NCBI GenBank assembly: GCA_017524545.1
Contig: JAFXVN010000024.1
Location: 1-64,000, forward strand
DNA: 64,000 nucleotides
From: Bacteroidaceae bacterium
GTDB taxonomy: Bacteria; Bacteroidota; Bacteroidia; Bacteroidales; Bacteroidaceae
Reading direction: 5' to 3'
The position numbers were made by a program, and so were the translations under genes. Positions 32,567 to 41,080 of this stretch are shown piece after piece; the stretch's first letter is position 1; every line of letters starts with the position of its first letter. Under the pieces are notes generated by a model. That model saw nothing but the letters and a program-made list of their open reading frames with translations. It searched no databases and was not told where the DNA came from.

Positions 32567-33436
32567 CTATTGGGCAAGGCGAAAGCCAAGGCTGTTGTAC
32601 GCCCTCGACGGCGTGTCGCAGTCCCGATCCGCCACGCGGCAGTACGCAGGGCTGCTGATCCAACTGCCTCCACGTATCACGCGGTAAGAGCCAGATGTTG
32701 GTCCAGCAGGATTCGTCTGTGATGATGAACTGTAACTGCCATACCAGTCCTGACACCATTCAAACGCGTTTCCGCTCATGTCGTAAATGCCAAGTTCATT
32801 CGGTGCCTTTGTAGCGACGGTCTGAGTACCATAATTAGGGTTACTGCTACCCAAGGCATAACTGTTGTCATAATACCACGCCACATTGCCTATCGTGTTA
32901 CTGCCGCTATAGGTATAGCCCTGACTCTTGTTGCCGCCACGGGCTGCGTACTCCCACTCGGCTTCTGTTGGCAAGCGAAACGTCTTGCCTGTCAGTTGGT
33001 TCAGCTTCGTGATAAATGTCTGGCAGTCATTCCAACTTACCCTCTCCACAGGACGTGTGCTACCTGAGAAATAGCTTGGGTTGCTGCCCATCACAGCCTG
33101 CCATAGCCCCTGTGTCACCTCGGTCTGCCCGATGCTGAAGCTGCTTACCAACACTTGATGCACCGGCTTCTCATCGCTATCCCCAGTCGTGCTACCCATC
33201 TGGAAGGTGCCGCCCTCTACAGATACCATCGTGAACGAAACGCCGTTTACCGTATAGGTGGTAAGTGTCGGCGTTTCGTCTGACACATAGACGATTTTAA
33301 TGCTGTCCACACTGCTGATGGGGTAAGACTGGATAAGACTGCCTCCCCTGTAGATACGCAGTTCAGGAGTTTGGGCAAAGGCAGATGTAACAGCAAACAG
33401 AGCTGTTACAAGGACGAAGGATAGTTGTTTCTTCAT
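32567..33436 (-). CDS. Secreted SUMF1/formylglycine-generating-enzyme-like protein
   Basis: 289 residues. The signal peptide ends near AFAQ. A short beta N-domain (LRIYRGGSLIQSYPISSVDSIKIV, a common Bacteroidetes spacer) is followed by the FGE-sulfatase domain from about 65: GGTFQMGS, EVTQGLWQAVMG, PVERVSWNDCQTFI, FRLPTEAEWEYAARGG, NELGIYDMSGNAFEWCQDWYG, and the C-terminal YRVIRGGSW...CRVADRD...GFRLA. No sulfatase gene is nearby and the paired active-site Cys of true FGE is not evident, so a binding or other role is likelier than sulfatase maturation. Confidence 0.85.
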   Translation of the reverse strand: MKKQLSFVLVTALFAVTSAFAQTPELRIYRGGSLIQSYPISSVDSIKIVYVSDETPTLTTYTVNGVSFTMVSVEGGTFQMGSTTGDSDEKPVHQVLVSSFSIGQTEVTQGLWQAVMGSNPSYFSGSTRPVERVSWNDCQTFITKLNQLTGKTFRLPTEAEWEYAARGGNKSQGYTYSGSNTIGNVAWYYDNSYALGSSNPNYGTQTVATKAPNELGIYDMSGNAFEWCQDWYGSYSSSSQTNPAGPTSGSYRVIRGGSWISSPAYCRVADRDCDTPSRAYNSLGFRLAQ

Positions 33437-33480
33437 AACTTTTTATCTGTTACAGGCATTAACTTGTATTGTTCGCTTTG

Positions 33481-33488
33481 CAAAGATA
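33481..33488 (-). promoter_or_regulatory. -7 box (TATCTTTG on minus) of the FGE-like gene
   Basis: CAAAGATA on plus, 45 bp before the start at 33436. Confidence 0.65.
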
Positions 33489-33811
33489 GATTAAAATATC
33501 GAATCAAAAGCCAGACGTGGTAAAGAATTTTACTATTCTTTGGAGGCACATTAGATTTGATGTGTTTTTTGAGACGGAAAAGAGAGCTTTCATCGAAAGG
33601 TGGAGGCTCTTTTTGTGTTGAAGAACATCTTTTGCCCCTTTATTTGTGCCTCGTACATGAAAAAGGTGGGCAAAAGCTTGTGCGTTCGACAGATAATTCG
33701 TAATTTTACAAGCAAGATGAGGAAAATAAGACATTAAGACGATAAGACAATACGGAAAGGAGGCTTTGTGCTTCTAATTCTCTAATTTTCTAAATTTCAC
33801 ATTTTCAATCT
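33489..33811. other. Gene-free gap before the glycogen cluster
   Basis: A weak hairpin near 33578-33614 (AAAAGAGAGC with GGCTCTTTTT, inner CTTTC/GAAAG) and a short CTAATTCTCTAATTTTC array at 33772-33800 are the only features. No clean TAnnTTTG box is seen for the downstream gene; TAATTTTA near 33694 is the nearest. A 26-codon open frame near 33657 looks accidental. Confidence 0.5.
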
Positions 33812-35785
33812 ATGAGCTATTTACGTTTCGATAAGACGTTGATGACGAACCTGCGGGACTCCTTGCCAAAGGAGGTGCTTCGTTCGAACCGCTCGGGTGC
33901 CTACAGCTGCACGACGCTGGTGGATTGCAATACACGCAAGTACCACGGACTGCTTGTTGTGCCAGTGCCTGAGCTCGACGACGAGAACCACGTCCTGCTT
34001 TCATCCCTCGACGCCACGGTCATACAGCATGGCGCCGAGTTCAACCTGGGTCTTCACAAATACAATGGAGACAATTTCAGTCCTCGCGGCCACAAATACA
34101 TCCGCGAGTTCGACTCCCTGCAAGTGCCGACAACCATCTACCGTGTGGGCGGTGTTATCCTGAAAAGGGAGATGATGTTCCAGCACTTCGAGGATCGTCT
34201 CATCATCCGCTACACTCTGGTGGACGCTCATTCGGAGACAACGCTTCGCCTGCAACCGTTCCTGGCCTTCCGCAGTGTGCGCGAGTTCACACACGAGAAT
34301 GCTGGCGTGAACCGTCACTACGACATTGTGCAGAACGGCATCTCTACCTGCATGTATAAGGGCTACCCGACGCTCTTCATGCAGATTAATAAGGAGAATG
34401 AGTTCGTGTTCCGTCCCGATTGGTATCGCGGGCTTGAATACCCGAAGGAGCAGGAGCGCGGATATGCCAGCACGGAGGACCTCTACGTGCCGGGCTACTT
34501 CGAGTTCAGCATCAAGAAGGGTGAGAGCGTGGTCTTCTCGGCAGGCTTGGAAGAGATTGACACGAACACACTGGCAGAGTTGGCCGACTTCGAGGTGAAA
34601 ATCCGCACGCCTCGCGACAACTTCTATAACACGCTGGTCAACAGCGCCCACCAGTTCATCGTCCATCGCCAGCACGAGGACTATGTGCTGGCAGGCTATC
34701 CTTGGTTCAAGTGCAGGGCAAGAGACATGTTTGTTTCGCTGCCGGGCTTGACACTGACGAACAACGAGGTGGAGAAGTTCGAGGCCGTGATGCAAACTGC
34801 CGAGAAAGCCATCCGCGAATTCATCGAGAACCCCGGACAGGAGAAACTTTCCGTCAGCGTCACCGAAATGACGCACCCCGATGTCCTGCTATGGGCTGTG
34901 TGGTGCATCCAGCAATACGCCAACTTCGTCTCGATGGAGAAGTGCATCGAGAAATATGGCCGCCTGCTTCAGGACATCATGGAGTGGCTTCGCGCAGGAG
35001 GTCATCCGAACTTCCATGTCGAGGAGAATGGCCTCGTAAGCTGCGAAGGCAGAGACAAGGCTGTGACTTGGATGAACAGCTCCGTGGGCGGTCGGCCCAT
35101 CGTTCCGAGGACAGGCTATATCGTCGAAATCAACGCCCTGTGGTACAATGCCCTGATGTTCTACAGAAAGACCCTCTCTGACTCTCCCTTAAAGGGAGAG
35201 AAGCAAAAAGTCTCCACTTTAAGGGGAGATTTAGAGGGGTCCGCCAAGCTCTGTGCCGACAACTTCGCCCCGATGTTCTATAACGAGTACGGCTACCTCT
35301 GCGACTATTGCGTGGACGGCTATCGCGACTACGACGTGCGTCCCAATATGGTGTTCGCCATTGCGCTGGACTACTCGCCTCTCGACAGAGTTCAGCAAAA
35401 GAGTGTGCTTGACTATTGCACGAAGGAACTCATCACGCCGAAGGGAATGCGGTCGCTTTCGCCTAAGAGCCACGGCTACAATCCGATGTACGTCGGCCCG
35501 CAGGTACAGCGCGACTATGCTTACCATCAAGGCACGGCGTGGCCCTGGCTCGCTGCCTTCTACATGGAGGCTTGCCTGAAGATATACAGATATAGCAAGC
35601 TGAGCTATGTGGACCGCTTGCTGGTGGGCTACGAAGAGGAACTCTTCTACCATTGCATCGGCACGATACCTGAGCTCTTCGACGGCAATCCGCCTTTCCA
35701 TGGACGTGGTGCCATCAGCTTCGCCATGAACGTCTCCGGCATCATGCGCATCGTGAAACTGCTTGACAAGTATAACGAGGAATAA
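33812..35785 (+). CDS. Glycogen debranching enzyme-like amylo-alpha-1,6-glucosidase (GH133) with an inserted palindrome peptide
   Basis: 657 residues. An N-terminal GDE_N-type beta domain (GAYSCTTLVDCNTRKYHGLLV) is followed by a C-terminal (alpha/alpha)6 barrel (YVLAGYPWFKCRARDMFVSLPGL, TWMNSSVGGRPIVPRTGYIVEINALWYNAL, HQGTAWPWL). It hydrolyses alpha-1,6 branch residues in glycogen. It heads a debranching enzyme, GT4, GH57 cluster for glycogen or alpha-glucan turnover. Residues 453-477 (KTLSDSPLKGE...STLRGDLEGS) come from the palindrome at 35168-35242, placed after the helix ending MFYR and before LCADNFAPMF; frame is kept. Confidence 0.9.
   Translation: MSYLRFDKTLMTNLRDSLPKEVLRSNRSGAYSCTTLVDCNTRKYHGLLVVPVPELDDENHVLLSSLDATVIQHGAEFNLGLHKYNGDNFSPRGHKYIREFDSLQVPTTIYRVGGVILKREMMFQHFEDRLIIRYTLVDAHSETTLRLQPFLAFRSVREFTHENAGVNRHYDIVQNGISTCMYKGYPTLFMQINKENEFVFRPDWYRGLEYPKEQERGYASTEDLYVPGYFEFSIKKGESVVFSAGLEEIDTNTLAELADFEVKIRTPRDNFYNTLVNSAHQFIVHRQHEDYVLAGYPWFKCRARDMFVSLPGLTLTNNEVEKFEAVMQTAEKAIREFIENPGQEKLSVSVTEMTHPDVLLWAVWCIQQYANFVSMEKCIEKYGRLLQDIMEWLRAGGHPNFHVEENGLVSCEGRDKAVTWMNSSVGGRPIVPRTGYIVEINALWYNALMFYRKTLSDSPLKGEKQKVSTLRGDLEGSAKLCADNFAPMFYNEYGYLCDYCVDGYRDYDVRPNMVFAIALDYSPLDRVQQKSVLDYCTKELITPKGMRSLSPKSHGYNPMYVGPQVQRDYAYHQGTAWPWLAAFYMEACLKIYRYSKLSYVDRLLVGYEEELFYHCIGTIPELFDGNPPFHGRGAISFAMNVSGIMRIVKLLDKYNEE
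35168..35242. repeat. GC-rich coding palindrome (D6) in the debranching enzyme gene
   Basis: AAGACCCTCTCTGACTCTCC...TTAAAGGGAGAG at the left and TTTAAGGGGAGATTTAGAGGGG at the right, somewhat more diverged than other copies. The frame stays open. Confidence 0.85.
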
Positions 35786-35850
35786 AATTAAGAATTAAAA
35801 AAGAAGAATGAAGAATTAGATTCTTAACTCTTAATTCTTATCTCTTAATT
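35786..35850. repeat. TTAAGAATT-type inverted repeat between the debranching enzyme and GT4 genes
   Basis: AATTAAGAATTAAA units at the left and TTCTTAACTCTTAATTCTTA units at the right. They occupy most of the 76-bp gap. Confidence 0.75.
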
Positions 35851-35861
35851 AAGAATCAGCA

Positions 35862-37169
35862 ATGAAAGTTCTAATGTTCGGATGGGAGTTCCCTCCCAAG
35901 ATATATGGTGGTCTTGCTGTAGCCTCCTACGGCATTACCAAGGGCTTGAGCCTGCAAGGAGACGTTGCGACGACTTTCTGTATGCCCAAGCCTACAGGAC
36001 AGGAGGAAGATTTCCTCAAAATAGTGAATATGAGCCAGGTGCCCGTCGTTTGGCGCGATGTCTGGTACGATAACATCAAGGACCGCTTCGTTGGTCATAC
36101 GGCAGATGACTACTACCGCTTCCGCGACCATCTCTATGCGGACTTCAACTACTTGCAGGGGCTCGACGATATGGGTTGCATCGGGTTTGCCGGTGGCTAT
36201 CCCGGCAACCTGCACGAAGAGATCAACAACTTCTCCATCATCGCCGGTGTGCTGGCAAGAAGCGAGGAGTTCGACCTCATTCATGCCCACGACTGGTTGA
36301 CTTATCCTGCCGGCGTCCATGCCAAGATGGTGAGCGGTAAGCCTCTCTGCATTCATGTCCATGCTACGGACTTCGACCGTTCTCGAGGCAAGGTGAACCC
36401 CACCGTCTATAGCATCGAGAAGAATGGTATGGACCATGCGGACTGCATCATGTGCGTGAGCGAGCTGACCCGCCAGACTGTCATCAATCAGTACCATCAG
36501 GATCCTCGCAAGTGCGTGGCTATGCACAATGCGGTCTATCCCCTCAGCGAAGACATCCGCAACATCGTGCCTCAGAAGAAGAAGGGCGAGAAGGTGGTGA
36601 CCTACCTGGGACGTATCACCATGCAGAAAGGCCCGGAGTACTTCCTCGAAGCTGCCAAGCGCGTGCTCGAGCGTAGCCGCAACATCCGGTTCTGCTTCGC
36701 AGGCAGCGGCGACATGATGAATGCCATGATTGAGTTGGCTGCCAGCTACGGCATAGCCGACCGCTGCCACTTCCCCGGCTTCCAGCGCGGACGGCAGGTC
36801 TATGAGTGCTACAAGAACAGCGACGTCTTCGTCATGCCCTCCGTCAGCGAACCCTTCGGCATTGCACCCCTCGAGGCCATGCAGTGCGGCTGCCCATCTA
36901 TCATCTCGAAGCAGAGTGGCTGCGGCGAGATTCTCAGAAATGTCATCAAGGTGGATTATTGGGACATCGATGCAATGGCCGATGCCATCTACAGCATCTG
37001 CCAGTACGACGCGCTGCACGACTATCTGGCTGAGGAAGGCATCAAGGAGGTGGACCAAATCACGTGGGAGAAGGTAGGACTGCGCATCCGCGAGTGCTAC
37101 AACCAGCTCACCAGCCGAGGATGGTTCGACAACGGAGACTACCTCAACGCCGTCAAAAACATAAAATAG
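35862..37169 (+). CDS. GT4-type glycosyltransferase of the glycogen cluster
   Basis: 435 residues, GT-B fold. The N-terminus MKVLMFGWEFPPKIYGGLAVASYGITKGL and DLIHAHDWLTYPAG are typical of glycogen/starch synthase-like enzymes in Bacteroidetes. The C-terminal half has YLGRITMQKGPEYFLEAAKRV and the nucleotide-sugar site SEPFGIAPLEAMQCGCPSI with the conserved Glu. It probably transfers glucose from a nucleotide sugar to alpha-glucan. It lies between the debranching enzyme and GH57 genes. The 444-residue antisense frame is a shadow. Confidence 0.85.
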   Translation: MKVLMFGWEFPPKIYGGLAVASYGITKGLSLQGDVATTFCMPKPTGQEEDFLKIVNMSQVPVVWRDVWYDNIKDRFVGHTADDYYRFRDHLYADFNYLQGLDDMGCIGFAGGYPGNLHEEINNFSIIAGVLARSEEFDLIHAHDWLTYPAGVHAKMVSGKPLCIHVHATDFDRSRGKVNPTVYSIEKNGMDHADCIMCVSELTRQTVINQYHQDPRKCVAMHNAVYPLSEDIRNIVPQKKKGEKVVTYLGRITMQKGPEYFLEAAKRVLERSRNIRFCFAGSGDMMNAMIELAASYGIADRCHFPGFQRGRQVYECYKNSDVFVMPSVSEPFGIAPLEAMQCGCPSIISKQSGCGEILRNVIKVDYWDIDAMADAIYSICQYDALHDYLAEEGIKEVDQITWEKVGLRIRECYNQLTSRGWFDNGDYLNAVKNIK

Positions 37170-37170
37170 G

Positions 37171-37203
37171 AGCCCCCTCCTGCTCCCCCTTTGGGGGAGT
37201 GCC
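37171..37203. repeat. GC-rich palindrome, short form (D7), intergenic
   Basis: GCCCCCTCC...GCTCCCCCTTTGGGGGAGTGCC starts 2 bp after the GT4 stop. It is the same short form as in the TonB receptor gene. A GTAAATGGTAAATG array follows up to the GH57 start. Confidence 0.8.
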
Positions 37204-37269
37204 ACGGCTTACACATTATATATAATATAGAAATCGTAAATGGTAAATGATTAAATAGTAAATGACATT

Positions 37270-38730
37270 ATGAAAACTATTTGCTTATACTTCGAGATAC
37301 ACCAGCCGATACATCTCAAGCGTTATCGTTTCTTCGACATCGGCACTGACCACTACTACTACGACGACTACGAGAACGAGCGCGTCATCAGCGAACTCTT
37401 CGAGAAGAGCTACAAGCCTGCCCTGCAGACGATGCTCGACATGATTGAGGAAAACGGCAAAGCCTTCAAGGTGGCTTTCAGCATCAGCGGCGTTTCCCTG
37501 GAACTCATCGAGCAGTATGCTCCCGAAATGCTCGACCTGCTGGGCCGACTCGCTGCAACAGGCTGCGTGGAGTTCCTTGCCGAACCTTATAGCCACGGCC
37601 TCTCCTCTTTAGGCAACGCCGATAACTTCATAAGCGAGACGAAGCGTCAGGCAAAGAAAATCAAGCAGCTCTTCGGACAGAACCCGAAGGTCTTCCGTAA
37701 CAGTTCACTCATCTACGACGACGAGATTGGTGCAATGGTTGCCGACATGGGCTTCAAGGGCATGATGGTGGAGGGTGCCAAGCATATCCTCGGCTGGAAG
37801 AGCCCGCACTACATCTACTCCTGCGCTCAAGATTCCCGCCTCTCGCTCATCCTGCGCGACTACAAGCTCTCCGATGACATCGGGCTTCGCTTCAACGATG
37901 CCTCCTGGTCGGAGTATCCCCTCATGGCCGACAAGTGGCTCAGTTGGGTTGCAGGCCTGCCAGAAGGCGAGAACGTGGTCGGCATCATGATGGAGCTTTC
38001 GGCTCTTGGCTACTATCAGCCACTCAGCAGCCACATCCTCGACTTCCTCCGTGCCCTGCCGAAGCTCGCAAAGGACGTGGGCGTACAGTTCGCCACACCT
38101 TCCGAAGTACTTGCCAAGAACAAGCCCGTCAGCCCGCTGGAGGTCATCTATCCCGTCTCTTGGAACGACGAAGAGCGCGACACCAGCAGCATGCTCGGAA
38201 ACGGTATGCAGCGCGAAGCCTTCAACAAACTCTATGACGAGAACACCGTGGGCCGCATCCTCGCCTGTCGTGACCGTCGCATACAGTTAGACTGGGACCG
38301 TCTACAGGCTACCGACAACTTCCGCTTCATGACGACCAAGAACAATGGCATGGGCAACTACCGGGGCATCTACGACAGCGAGTACGACGCCTTCACCAAC
38401 TACATGAACATCCTCGGCGACTTCCTGAAGCGCGTCAAAGACATGTTCCCCGACACCGTCGAGAACGACGAGCTGAACAGCCTCTACACACAGATTGCCA
38501 ACATGGGCGAGGAAATCAGCGTCAAGGACAATGAGATAAGCCGCCTCCGTGCACGCTTGAAACAGCTTGGTTCACCGGAAGAAGAAGCACCGGCTCCAAA
38601 AGAGGAACCAAAGGCAGAAAAGAAAGTAGTCAAGAAGGCTCCGGCTAAGAAAGCTCCAGCTAAAAAGGCTGAGCCAAAAGCTGAACCAAAGGCAAAAGCT
38701 CCAGCCAAGAAGAAGGCTGCCAAGAAGTGA
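37270..38730 (+). CDS. GH57 alpha-amylase-like enzyme with a Lys/Ala/Pro-rich tail
   Basis: 486 residues. GH57 marks: LYFEIHQPI near the start, a region ending KGMMVEGAKHILGW with the likely nucleophile Glu, and the acid/base Asp in LILRDYKLSDDIGLRF. After the catalytic and helical domains the last 50 residues (about 437-486) are an AP/KKA-rich low-complexity tail (KKAPAKKAPAKK...), like histone H1 tails. It is probably unstructured and could tether the enzyme to polyanions. It acts with the debranching enzyme and GT4 upstream on glycogen. Its stop overlaps the start of a thiD remnant. Confidence 0.9.
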   Translation: MKTICLYFEIHQPIHLKRYRFFDIGTDHYYYDDYENERVISELFEKSYKPALQTMLDMIEENGKAFKVAFSISGVSLELIEQYAPEMLDLLGRLAATGCVEFLAEPYSHGLSSLGNADNFISETKRQAKKIKQLFGQNPKVFRNSSLIYDDEIGAMVADMGFKGMMVEGAKHILGWKSPHYIYSCAQDSRLSLILRDYKLSDDIGLRFNDASWSEYPLMADKWLSWVAGLPEGENVVGIMMELSALGYYQPLSSHILDFLRALPKLAKDVGVQFATPSEVLAKNKPVSPLEVIYPVSWNDEERDTSSMLGNGMQREAFNKLYDENTVGRILACRDRRIQLDWDRLQATDNFRFMTTKNNGMGNYRGIYDSEYDAFTNYMNILGDFLKRVKDMFPDTVENDELNSLYTQIANMGEEISVKDNEISRLRARLKQLGSPEEEAPAPKEEPKAEKKVVKKAPAKKAPAKKAEPKAEPKAKAPAKKKAAKK

Positions 38731-38879
38731 AAACGCCCATACTTAGCATCAATGGTTCTGACAGTACAGGTCAGTCAGGCATCCAGTCCGACATTCAGAC
38801 CATTGCTGCCCTTGGAGGTTATGCCCTCACCGCAATCACTTGCGTTGGGGGCTTCACTTTGTATAAACTAACTCAATAA
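38727..38879 (+). pseudogene. thiD: N-terminal fragment of a ThiD/PdxK-type kinase
   Basis: Starting at a GTG that overlaps the GH57 stop, the frame reads KTPILSINGSDSTGQSGIQS then DIQTIAALGGYALTAITCV. This is the N-terminal signature of hydroxymethylpyrimidine/pyridoxal kinases (normally GSDSTGGSG-QADI-T--ALG-YA-TAIT). After about 42 residues it leaves the family sequence and stops at 50 codons, whereas ThiD is about 270. The fragment must be a deletion relic of a gene once coupled to the GH57 gene. The second Gly of GGSG is already Gln. Confidence 0.75.
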
Positions 38880-38901
38880 ACAACAAAAAAAACAGGAAGC
38901 T

Positions 38902-39672
38902 ATGAAGAAACTATTTACTCTGGCGACAGCCATCGCCGTCTGCTGTGCAGCTCAGGCACAGCAGAAAAAAGAATATCCGAAACCAGAGGCCATGCGCCCC
39001 GGCATGTCGGAATACTGGACACCGCAACCAACGGTGATTACACCTGGCGACATCAAAACGAATACCCCCCCAAGTGATGCCATCGTGCTCTTCGACGGGA
39101 AGAATCTCTCGGCCTGGATGAACCCCAATGGAGGGGATGCGGAATGGACGGTGAAGAACGGCATTATGACGGTTGACAAGTCGAAGGGCGACATCGTGAC
39201 CAGACAGAAGTTCGGCAGTTTCCAGCTACATCTGGAATGGTGTGTGCCCGAAGGTATTACAGGAGAGAGTCAGGCGCGGGGTAACAGCGGTGTTTTCCTG
39301 CAGGACATGTATGAGGTGCAGATTCTCGACTGCTACGGCAACGAGACATACGTCAACGGCATGACGGGAAGCATCTACAAACAAACGCCGCCCCTGGTCA
39401 ATGCGATGCGCAAGCCCGGAGAATGGAACGTCTATGACATCATCTACACGGCACCTGTCTTCAAGGAGGACGGCACCTACCTCTACCACCCCTTCGTGAC
39501 GGTGATACAAAACGGCGTTCTCTTGCAGAACCACACGGAGATACAGGGGACAACAGAGTACATCGGTTTCCCCCGCACGGTAAAACACGGCGACGGCCCC
39601 ATCCGTCTGCAATCGCACGGCGACCCCAGCCAACCCATCAGCTTTCGCAACATCTGGATTAGACCCTTATAG
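38902..39672 (+). CDS. Secreted DUF1080 protein (3-keto-disaccharide hydrolase domain)
   Basis: 256 residues. The signal peptide ends near AQAQQK. The DUF1080 (laminin-G-like) fold is shown by IVLFDGKNLSAWM, WTVKNGIMTV, FGSFQLHLEW, RGNSGVFLQDMYEVQILDCYGN, EWNVYDIIYTAP and DGPIRLQSHG...FRNIWIRPL. Some members cleave 3-keto-glycosides made by Gfo/Idh/MocA-type oxidoreductases. The next gene is such an oxidoreductase, also exported, which supports this pathway. The substrate is unknown. The upstream 22 bp come from the end of the thiD relic. Confidence 0.85.
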   Translation: MKKLFTLATAIAVCCAAQAQQKKEYPKPEAMRPGMSEYWTPQPTVITPGDIKTNTPPSDAIVLFDGKNLSAWMNPNGGDAEWTVKNGIMTVDKSKGDIVTRQKFGSFQLHLEWCVPEGITGESQARGNSGVFLQDMYEVQILDCYGNETYVNGMTGSIYKQTPPLVNAMRKPGEWNVYDIIYTAPVFKEDGTYLYHPFVTVIQNGVLLQNHTEIQGTTEYIGFPRTVKHGDGPIRLQSHGDPSQPISFRNIWIRPL

Positions 39673-39728
39673 CCTAGCCACCCTTTAGGGGGAGGAAATC
39701 GTAATCATGCAATTATGAATTGTGAACT

Positions 39729-41045
39729 ATGAATTATGAATTAAGCAGAAGGACTTTCCTTCGCCATTCGGCTACAGCCCTTGCCGTTGGCATAATAACA
39801 CCCCGTTCCCTTTTTGCCGGAAAGGTGCCCAAAGGAACCGTCGCCGCCAGCGACCAAATGAATGTCGCGCTTGTGGGCTGCCGCTCAATGGGCTGGCACG
39901 ACCTCTGCGACATTATGAGATACCCCGGCACCAACTGCGTTGCCCTGTGCGATATAGACAGCGGCATACTGTCGAGACGCGCTGCCGAGGCAGAGAAGAA
40001 CTGGGGCAAACGTCCTGCCCTTTATGGCGATTACCGCCAGATTCTTGAGCGGAATGATGTGGATGTCATCGTCGTAGGCACTCCCGACCATTGGCACTGC
40101 AAAATCACGACCGACGCTTGTTCGGCAGGCAAAGACGTGTATGTGGAGAAGCCTCTGGCCAACAGCATTGGCGAATGCGATGCTATGGTGGCAGCGGCCC
40201 AGCGCTATGGTCGAGTGGTGCAGGTGGGACAGCAGCAGAGAAGTTCCGCGCTTTGGCACAGCATGAAGGAGTTTATAGACAGCGGCGAGCTTGGGCATAT
40301 CGGGCGTGTCAATGTCTGGGCAAACTTCGCATACGCTGCCATATTGAACCCTGCACAGGACAGCCCTGTGCCCGAAGGCATCGACTTCGACACATGGCTC
40401 GGCCCCGCACCGAACCGCACGTTCAACTCATCGCGCTTCCACGGCTCGTGGCGCATGTTTTGGGACTACGGGGGTGGTCTGCTTACCGACTGGGGCGTGC
40501 ATCTGCTCGACATGGCTTTGTGGGGAATGAACGTCACAGGGATGCCCCAGCGCGTAATAGCTGCTGGCGGCAACCATGCCTATCCCGAAAACTTCGCAGA
40601 GACGTTCGATACACTGAGCGTCACCTACCAGTTCCCAGAGTTCCTCATTCAGTGGTCGAACATGACCATCGAGTCAGGCCCTTATGGACGCAACTACGGA
40701 CTGGAGTTCAAAGGCACCAACGGCACACTCATTGCCAACCGCGAGAGCTGGGAAGTGATTCCTGAGGCTGGCAAAATGGAGGCGAAGCTTGTAAAGCCGT
40801 CAAACAATGACCACTTGGACCACACGAATAACTTCATGGACTGCGTGAAGCGGCGCGACATGCAGACTGCCTGTCCCATCACGAACGGAAGCTTCTGCGC
40901 CAAGTACGCACACATCGGCAACATTGCCGCCCGGACACACGAAGTGCTGACCTACGACGACACGAAGCACACCTTCCACAACAAAGCTGCCGACCACTTC
41001 ATCACCCCCGATTACCGCAAGCCCTGGAAGCTATCGGTGAAATAG
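39729..41045 (+). CDS. Tat-exported Gfo/Idh/MocA-family oxidoreductase
   Basis: 438 residues. The twin-arginine signal SRRTFLRHSATALAVG is followed by an NAD(P)-binding domain (MNVALVGCRSMG) and the family stretch TPDHWHCKITTDACSAGKDVYVEKPLA. WDYGGGLLTDWGVHLLDMAL lies in the substrate domain. It would oxidise or reduce sugar carbons with bound NAD in the periplasm. Paired with the DUF1080 gene 56 bp upstream, it probably takes part in 3-keto-glycoside processing. The first five codons (MNYEL) and the ATG itself belong to an ATGAATT repeat array at 39714-39745, so the start codon was supplied by a repeat. Confidence 0.9.
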   Translation: MNYELSRRTFLRHSATALAVGIITPRSLFAGKVPKGTVAASDQMNVALVGCRSMGWHDLCDIMRYPGTNCVALCDIDSGILSRRAAEAEKNWGKRPALYGDYRQILERNDVDVIVVGTPDHWHCKITTDACSAGKDVYVEKPLANSIGECDAMVAAAQRYGRVVQVGQQQRSSALWHSMKEFIDSGELGHIGRVNVWANFAYAAILNPAQDSPVPEGIDFDTWLGPAPNRTFNSSRFHGSWRMFWDYGGGLLTDWGVHLLDMALWGMNVTGMPQRVIAAGGNHAYPENFAETFDTLSVTYQFPEFLIQWSNMTIESGPYGRNYGLEFKGTNGTLIANRESWEVIPEAGKMEAKLVKPSNNDHLDHTNNFMDCVKRRDMQTACPITNGSFCAKYAHIGNIAARTHEVLTYDDTKHTFHNKAADHFITPDYRKPWKLSVK

Positions 41046-41080
41046 GTTCACCGAGACATCTGGGACAGTAACAGCCCTCG

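Noticed and set aside
35871-37205. A 444-residue open frame opposite the GT4 gene
   Set aside because: Shadow frame; GT4 motifs on the other strand are unambiguous.
39674-39695. Another GC-rich palindrome copy after the DUF1080 gene
   Set aside because: Only a short degenerate match (CCACCCTTTAGGGGGAGG); not enough to call a copy.
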